From positions 1-8,745 of the forward strand of contig JAJFHK010000211.1 of assembly GCA_021775655.1 (NCBI GenBank): a stretch of 8,745 nucleotides of DNA, in the 5' to 3' direction. This document shows positions 5,443-8,745 of the stretch, in pieces. The notes under the pieces were generated by a model. That model saw nothing but the letters and a program-made list of their open reading frames with translations. It ran no database searches and was not told the origin of the DNA. Each line of letters begins with the position of its first letter. Within the stretch, counting starts at the first letter, position 1. This stretch comes from Filomicrobium sp. GTDB lineage: Bacteria > Pseudomonadota > Alphaproteobacteria > Rhizobiales > Hyphomicrobiaceae. Position numbers and translations under genes: made by a program.

Positions 5443-5748
5443 CTAAACCAGCAGATTGAGCGGGCGATCGCGATAAGGGCAGCCCGGAGTAAATTCGTGG
5501 TTTCGGGAGCCGTCCTGATCCGTTGCACCGGGAGGTTCGCCACGGCCAGCTCCAGGACGCTGACCCGCCTCGGGAACAGCCGGCACGGCATGCGGAGCAC
5601 TTTCGGACGGCGGAGACCGGTAGGCCGGCCCCTCCTCGGCAAGTGCTGCGCTTCGCGTACCAATCAGAGCTGCAACTGCAAGCGTTGCTCCAAATAGGAT
5701 CAGGCCTTTGCCGGGGGCATGACCACGCCGGTCGTCGGATCGGAACAT
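5443..5748 (-). CDS. Small exported or membrane-anchored proline-rich protein, function unknown
   Basis: This encodes 101 residues that I do not recognise. A basic N-terminus (MFRSDDRRGHAPGKG) is followed by a single hydrophobic helix at about residues 15-37 (LILFGATLAVAALIGTRSAALA). That could be a signal peptide cleaved after ALA or an uncleaved anchor. The rest is proline/glycine-rich and probably disordered (about 40-82). It ends in a more ordered-looking segment with the only cysteine, GCPYRDRPLNLLV. The ATG at 5748 (reverse strand) has a very good ribosome-binding site, AGGAGA, 7 bases upstream; this is the best evidence that the frame is real. A TTG lies just before the ATG. The stop codon is 25 bases from the TA duplication of the mobile element. 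Before that insertion the gene converged closely on the carboxypeptidase gene. Confidence 0.65.
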   Translation of the reverse strand: MFRSDDRRGHAPGKGLILFGATLAVAALIGTRSAALAEEGPAYRSPPSESAPHAVPAVPEAGQRPGAGRGEPPGATDQDGSRNHEFTPGCPYRDRPLNLLV

Positions 5749-5967
5749 CAATACGTCTCCTGCACTCCACCCCCAATTTAATTATTCCCGCTCAGCCTCA
5801 CATGCTGCCTCTCCTACTGCAAGGCCCCCGGTGGCTAAGATCAACACCTGCTCAAATGTCACCAAGCGTCCCATTTTGACACTGAGGTGCTGGCGCTGAA
5901 CTTGCTACGTAGCCATCGGATAAGAGGGCCGCGAGTGGGCGGGCCGTAAGATAAGGGCTTAGAGACG

Positions 5968-6195
5968 ATGACCGAGGGATGGCACTCTGACGAAGATGTG
6001 ACCCCTAATCCGCACGAGGTTGAATTCATGGCAGCGACTCTGGAAAGCCGTCACGGTTTGCTGGCTGCTCAGATCGCGGATTTTTTCTCAACTTTGCATG
6101 GTCACAACGGAGATGCCGGGCGTTCATGGGCCTGGGCGGGAGTTGCCGAACTGGTGCGTAAGCGTGAACGCGAGCGGCAGCACTTGCGCTTCTAA
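5968..6195 (+). CDS. Small hypothetical protein upstream of the flippase gene
   Basis: This encodes 75 residues of unknown function. The core from about residue 22 to 66 (ATLESRHGLLAAQIADFF, then GDAGRSWAWAGVAELVRKR) looks like two helices joined by a short loop. It has the look of short conserved alphaproteobacterial hypotheticals, but this is recollection and not a database match. There is no signal peptide or membrane segment. The ATG at 5968 has only a weak upstream AAGGG (10-base spacing). An internal ATG at 6028 would give 55 residues and keep the structured core. The flippase gene starts 47 bases after the stop on the same strand, so co-transcription is plausible. The 219 bases upstream (5749-5967) hold no gene I can support; they contain a TTGACA at 5876-5881 without a matching -10 and a short palindrome, GCTACGTAGC, at 5904-5913. 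Confidence 0.55.
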   Translation: MTEGWHSDEDVTPNPHEVEFMAATLESRHGLLAAQIADFFSTLHGHNGDAGRSWAWAGVAELVRKRERERQHLRF

Positions 6196-6242
6196 GGCAA
6201 TTCGCAATTCAACACCGGGGCAGACGAATTAAGGAATGGAAG

Positions 6243-7670
6243 TTGGCTCAAAGCGATAACGCTACGTCACACGCCGAGCCTTTGGCACATCCCGGCCGCT
6301 TCGCGGCTGCGATGACGCTCACCTTCCTCATAACCAACCAGGCATTGTCGCTCGCCCGCTCGATCCTGATCGGTGCCGACGATCGCGCGCGCGCGCAGCG
6401 AAACGCCGTCGTCGCGTTCGGTGTCCGCGTGACCAGCGCCGCCTTGCTCTATGTCACGCAAGTCCTCCTCGCCCGCTGGATGGGCGCATTCGAATACGGG
6501 ATCTACGTCTTCATCTGGACTTGGGTTTTGGTCCTCGGCGGCCTCTCTCCAATCGGGTTAAACCTCGCCGTCATTCGACTGGTGCCCGAATACCTGGAGC
6601 GTGGCGATCTGGAACACGTTCGCGGCGTCACCTTCGGCACCAATCTCGCCGCTTTTGCGATAGGAACGGCTGTCGCGCTGCTGGGCGTTGCAGGGTTGTG
6701 GGTATTCGAAGCCTACGTTGCCAACTACTATGTGCTGCCCCTCTACCTGGCGCTGATCTGCATTCCGATCTATGCGCTGGGCGACATGCAGGATGGAGTT
6801 GGCCGCAGTCGGGCCTGGATGAGCACTGCGCTTGTCCCGCCCTATATCCTGCGCCCCTTGATCGTGCTTGGCGCCATGATCGGCGCTCGGCAACTCGGCT
6901 TTCCTATGACCGCAACGACGGCGGCAATTGCTGCCATTCTTGCAACGTGGCTTGCCGCCCTTCTTCAATTCACGCTTGTTTCTCTGCGCATGGCCAAAAC
7001 TGTGCCCGCCGGTCCACGCAGTTACGATTGGCGCCTATGGCTGACGACATCTCTACCATTGTTCGTTATCTGCGCTTGCGAACTCGCGCTGCAGAACGCG
7101 GACGTGTTGATCGTTTCAAGCCTGATGTCGCCGCACTCGGTCGCGGTATACTTCGCGGCCGCTAAGACCATGAGCCTCATAATGTTTGTCCACTACGCGG
7201 TCGGCAGTGCGGTTGCAAATCGCTTTTCAGCCCTTAATGCGCGTGGTGATCGTAATGCTCTCAAGGCTTTCGTTCGCGATGCGGTTAACTGGACCTTCTG
7301 GCCATCACTCGCCGCCGCGATCCTGATCCTGCTGCTCGGGCGCCCATTATTGTGGTTGTTCGGTCCGGACTTTCTCGAAGGCTATCCCGTCATGATGATC
7401 CTGGTCGCCGGCTTCTTGTTCCGCTCGGCGATGGGACCGTCTGAATTCCTTCTCAACATGCTGGGTGAGCAGAATGCCTGTGCCGTGGTGTTGGTCTTCA
7501 CGGCCGTCCTCAATATTGTTTTGAACTTGGCGCTGATCCCAGTGTTCGGTCTCAATGGCGCAGCATTGGCAACAGCGTTGGCGCTTATCGCGACCGCGCT
7601 GCTCCAGTACCTCGTCGCCCGCCGCCGGCTCGGAATCGATGTTGCCATCTGGAGCTCCTGGCGGAAATAA
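6243..7670 (+). CDS. Polysaccharide/lipid-linked oligosaccharide flippase (Wzx/MOP superfamily)
   Basis: This 475-residue inner-membrane protein has about 12 predicted helices, roughly at 58-78, 86-108, 132-153, 163-180, 198-216, 225-248, 270-290, 298-325, 352-374, 381-400, 414-434 and 438-458. It matches the polysaccharide-biosynthesis exporter family (Wzx/RfbX, MurJ and MATE relatives). The first helix ends in LLARWMGAFEYGIYVF, the typical GxxxYGxY pattern, and GLNGAALATA near residue 437 is the usual C-terminal glycine/alanine motif. It would flip undecaprenyl-linked glycans across the membrane. The start is TTG at 6243, supported by AAGGA 7 bases upstream. The ATG at 6236 runs into a stop after seven codons, and the next in-frame ATG (6312) has no ribosome-binding site. 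No glycosyltransferase or Wzy is nearby, so it is an orphan here. It converges on the SoxYZ-like gene. The substrate is unknown. Confidence 0.87.
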   Translation: MAQSDNATSHAEPLAHPGRFAAAMTLTFLITNQALSLARSILIGADDRARAQRNAVVAFGVRVTSAALLYVTQVLLARWMGAFEYGIYVFIWTWVLVLGGLSPIGLNLAVIRLVPEYLERGDLEHVRGVTFGTNLAAFAIGTAVALLGVAGLWVFEAYVANYYVLPLYLALICIPIYALGDMQDGVGRSRAWMSTALVPPYILRPLIVLGAMIGARQLGFPMTATTAAIAAILATWLAALLQFTLVSLRMAKTVPAGPRSYDWRLWLTTSLPLFVICACELALQNADVLIVSSLMSPHSVAVYFAAAKTMSLIMFVHYAVGSAVANRFSALNARGDRNALKAFVRDAVNWTFWPSLAAAILILLLGRPLLWLFGPDFLEGYPVMMILVAGFLFRSAMGPSEFLLNMLGEQNACAVVLVFTAVLNIVLNLALIPVFGLNGAALATALALIATALLQYLVARRRLGIDVAIWSSWRK

Positions 7671-7686
7671 CAGGTCTGCTGGGGTC

Positions 7687-7721
7687 AAAAAAACGCGCCG
7701 GAACTGAAATCCCAGCGCGTT
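7687..7721 (-). terminator. Intrinsic terminator of the SoxYZ-like gene
   Basis: On the minus strand, AACGCGCTGG (7721-7712) pairs with CCGGCGCGTT (7701-7692) over 10 bp with one wobble and a 10-base loop. Transcription then continues into seven T residues (7693-7687, two of them in the stem). It lies about 40 bases past the stop of the SoxYZ-like gene. On the plus strand the same hairpin is followed by a looser TTCAATTATT, so it may also end flippase transcripts. Confidence 0.85.
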
Positions 7722-7760
7722 CAATTATTCAGAGCAATCATACTGGACTCGACAACTCTT

Positions 7761-8573
7761 CTAGCTGCCCTGGCCAATCGGAAATGACTTCGTCCACTCG
7801 CCGCCGTCACTGTCGTGAGCGGTCACCGTCATCTTGGTGGCGCCGTTGATGCGATAGTCGAAGTTGATGGTCGGGTCCTGCGACAGCGTAATTGAGCCAG
7901 TCATCGCGTAAACGAGGTCATCACCTTGCCGCACTTCAACTCCGGTGACCATTTTAAGCGGTACGTAGAGCAGCGTGAGTTGATCGAGCACCATGCCTGT
8001 GTGATTGGGGTGCGAAACCGATAAGTGCATCTTCGGACGCAGCTCTGTCATCGCTGTCTTCGGTCCGACGTGCACCAACGTCATATTGCCCATGTTAGCA
8101 GCAATTTCGGCGGGATCACCCTGAGGCGGAGCCGAGCAGGATGCCTGCCCGCCAGCAAACTTGGTGTGCTTCGCCACCATGTACAACGCGCCGTCGTTGG
8201 TTTCGACGACCGCACGAGTGTCTGTTGCCGCGTTGAAGCGGAACAGAGCCGAAAGTGAGATTTCGCTACGCCCTTCGCCCATCTGGAATTTGGCGGCGAC
8301 CGGCGAGGGATTCTCGTCGACGATAAAGTAGACGGTCTTAATCGTACGGCCGTCCGCCAACTTTGCCTTGATCGAGACCGGTACGTGGCTCTGGTCGAGC
8401 GGACGGTCCGGGGCGCTGAATTCGATGACACCGCGTCCGTCAAGAACGGCGCGCTCGCCGAACACCTCTGGTTTCAGCCAGTCCCAGGTAGACCCGGCCT
8501 GCGCCGCCATCGATGATAATCCCAGCGCAAACGCTCCTAGAAGTGCTGCAACTCCGAATTTGTGCTTCCGCAT
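7761..8573 (-). CDS. Periplasmic SoxYZ-like fused carrier protein (quinoprotein-dehydrogenase-associated type)
   Basis: This encodes 270 residues with a Sec signal peptide (1-26, cleavage after AQA). A SoxY-like domain (about 35-150) is followed by a SoxZ-like immunoglobulin-type domain (about 175-268). SoxY landmarks are KPEVFGER, VIEFSAPDRP, VDENPSPVA and a C-terminal arm with the only mature-chain cysteine, Cys146, in GGQASCSAPP. SoxZ landmarks are HPNHTGMVLDQ (188-198) and SITLSQDPTINF (227-238). Such fusions are often encoded near PQQ-dependent methanol/ethanol dehydrogenases and associated cytochromes. Their exact role is unsettled; a periplasmic carrier with a reactive cysteine is inferred from SoxYZ. 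ATG 8573 was chosen because GAGGGG lies about 10 bases upstream and a signal peptide follows directly. Upstream in-frame starts (8603, 8687) would bury it. No dehydrogenase is inside the window, but the region beyond base 8745 is unseen. Confidence 0.88.
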   Translation of the reverse strand: MRKHKFGVAALLGAFALGLSSMAAQAGSTWDWLKPEVFGERAVLDGRGVIEFSAPDRPLDQSHVPVSIKAKLADGRTIKTVYFIVDENPSPVAAKFQMGEGRSEISLSALFRFNAATDTRAVVETNDGALYMVAKHTKFAGGQASCSAPPQGDPAEIAANMGNMTLVHVGPKTAMTELRPKMHLSVSHPNHTGMVLDQLTLLYVPLKMVTGVEVRQGDDLVYAMTGSITLSQDPTINFDYRINGATKMTVTAHDSDGGEWTKSFPIGQGS

Positions 8574-8678
8574 AGTCTGTCGGCCCCTCGGCAATTCATC
8601 CATAATAAGCGATTGGACGCGCGATCGCGCCCACAGCAAAATGCCCGCGCTCCGGTAAATCCAGGCGCAGATAGCACT

Positions 8679-8707
8679 ATTTTGCATGAATAAGGCCCAT
8701 TCGGCAA
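8679..8707 (-). promoter_or_regulatory. Possible promoter of the SoxYZ-like gene
   Basis: On the minus strand, TTGCCG (8707-8702) and CAAAAT (8684-8679) are 17 bases apart, each matching four of six consensus positions. This would leave a leader of about 100 bases. The rest of the region 8574-8745 shows no other gene or site I can support. Confidence 0.3.
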
Positions 8708-8745
8708 GGGAGTGCCCCGCCCATGCACATCAAGGCAAAAAAGAG

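Noticed and set aside
6384..6396. Alternating CG tract (13 bases) in the flippase gene as possible Z-DNA
   Set aside because: It is short and explained by Arg/Ala codons (GATCGCGCGCGCGCGCAG reads Asp-Arg-Ala-Arg-Ala-Gln) in a GC-rich gene.

Overview
The window looks like a chromosomal segment of an alphaproteobacterium, most likely of the order Hyphomicrobiales and possibly a methylotroph. Three things point that way: an ethylmalonyl-CoA mutase (acetyl-CoA/C1 assimilation), a SoxYZ-like carrier of the type usually found beside PQQ-dependent alcohol dehydrogenases, and moderately GC-rich codon use. This is inference from gene content; no rRNA or other taxonomic marker is present.

Layout, left to right. 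A small three-helix membrane protein (80-460) precedes ecm (621-2615), which has a long inverted repeat in its leader. A promoter and tRNA-Leu(CAA) gene (2710-2796) follow. Directly behind the tRNA, its 3' end recurs twice more at about 130-base spacing, forming a tandem array to about 3057 that resembles in architecture the E. coli tyrT/rtT locus. A small charged helical protein (3171-3374) converges on a minus-strand dual-specificity-type phosphatase (3464-3967), with a strong hairpin between them. The phosphatase diverges from a D,D-carboxypeptidase (4110-5147), and their shared spacer holds a perfect CRP-type palindrome.

A 269-bp MITE-like element with perfect 23-bp terminal inverted repeats (5147-5415) sits exactly in the stop codon of the carboxypeptidase gene, flanked by a TA duplication. 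Removing it restores TAA, so the insertion changed TAA to TAG without altering the protein. Next come a minus-strand small exported or anchored protein (5443-5748), a 75-residue hypothetical (5968-6195) and a Wzx/MOP-type flippase with a TTG start (6243-7670). The flippase converges on a minus-strand SoxYZ-like carrier (7761-8573), with a clear intrinsic terminator serving the latter.

The genes do not form one pathway. Cell-envelope functions (carboxypeptidase, flippase, small envelope proteins) are mixed with central carbon metabolism (ecm) and a periplasmic carrier. I see no defence system, CRISPR array or prophage. The most unusual structures are the tRNA-derived tandem array and the stop-codon-preserving mobile element.
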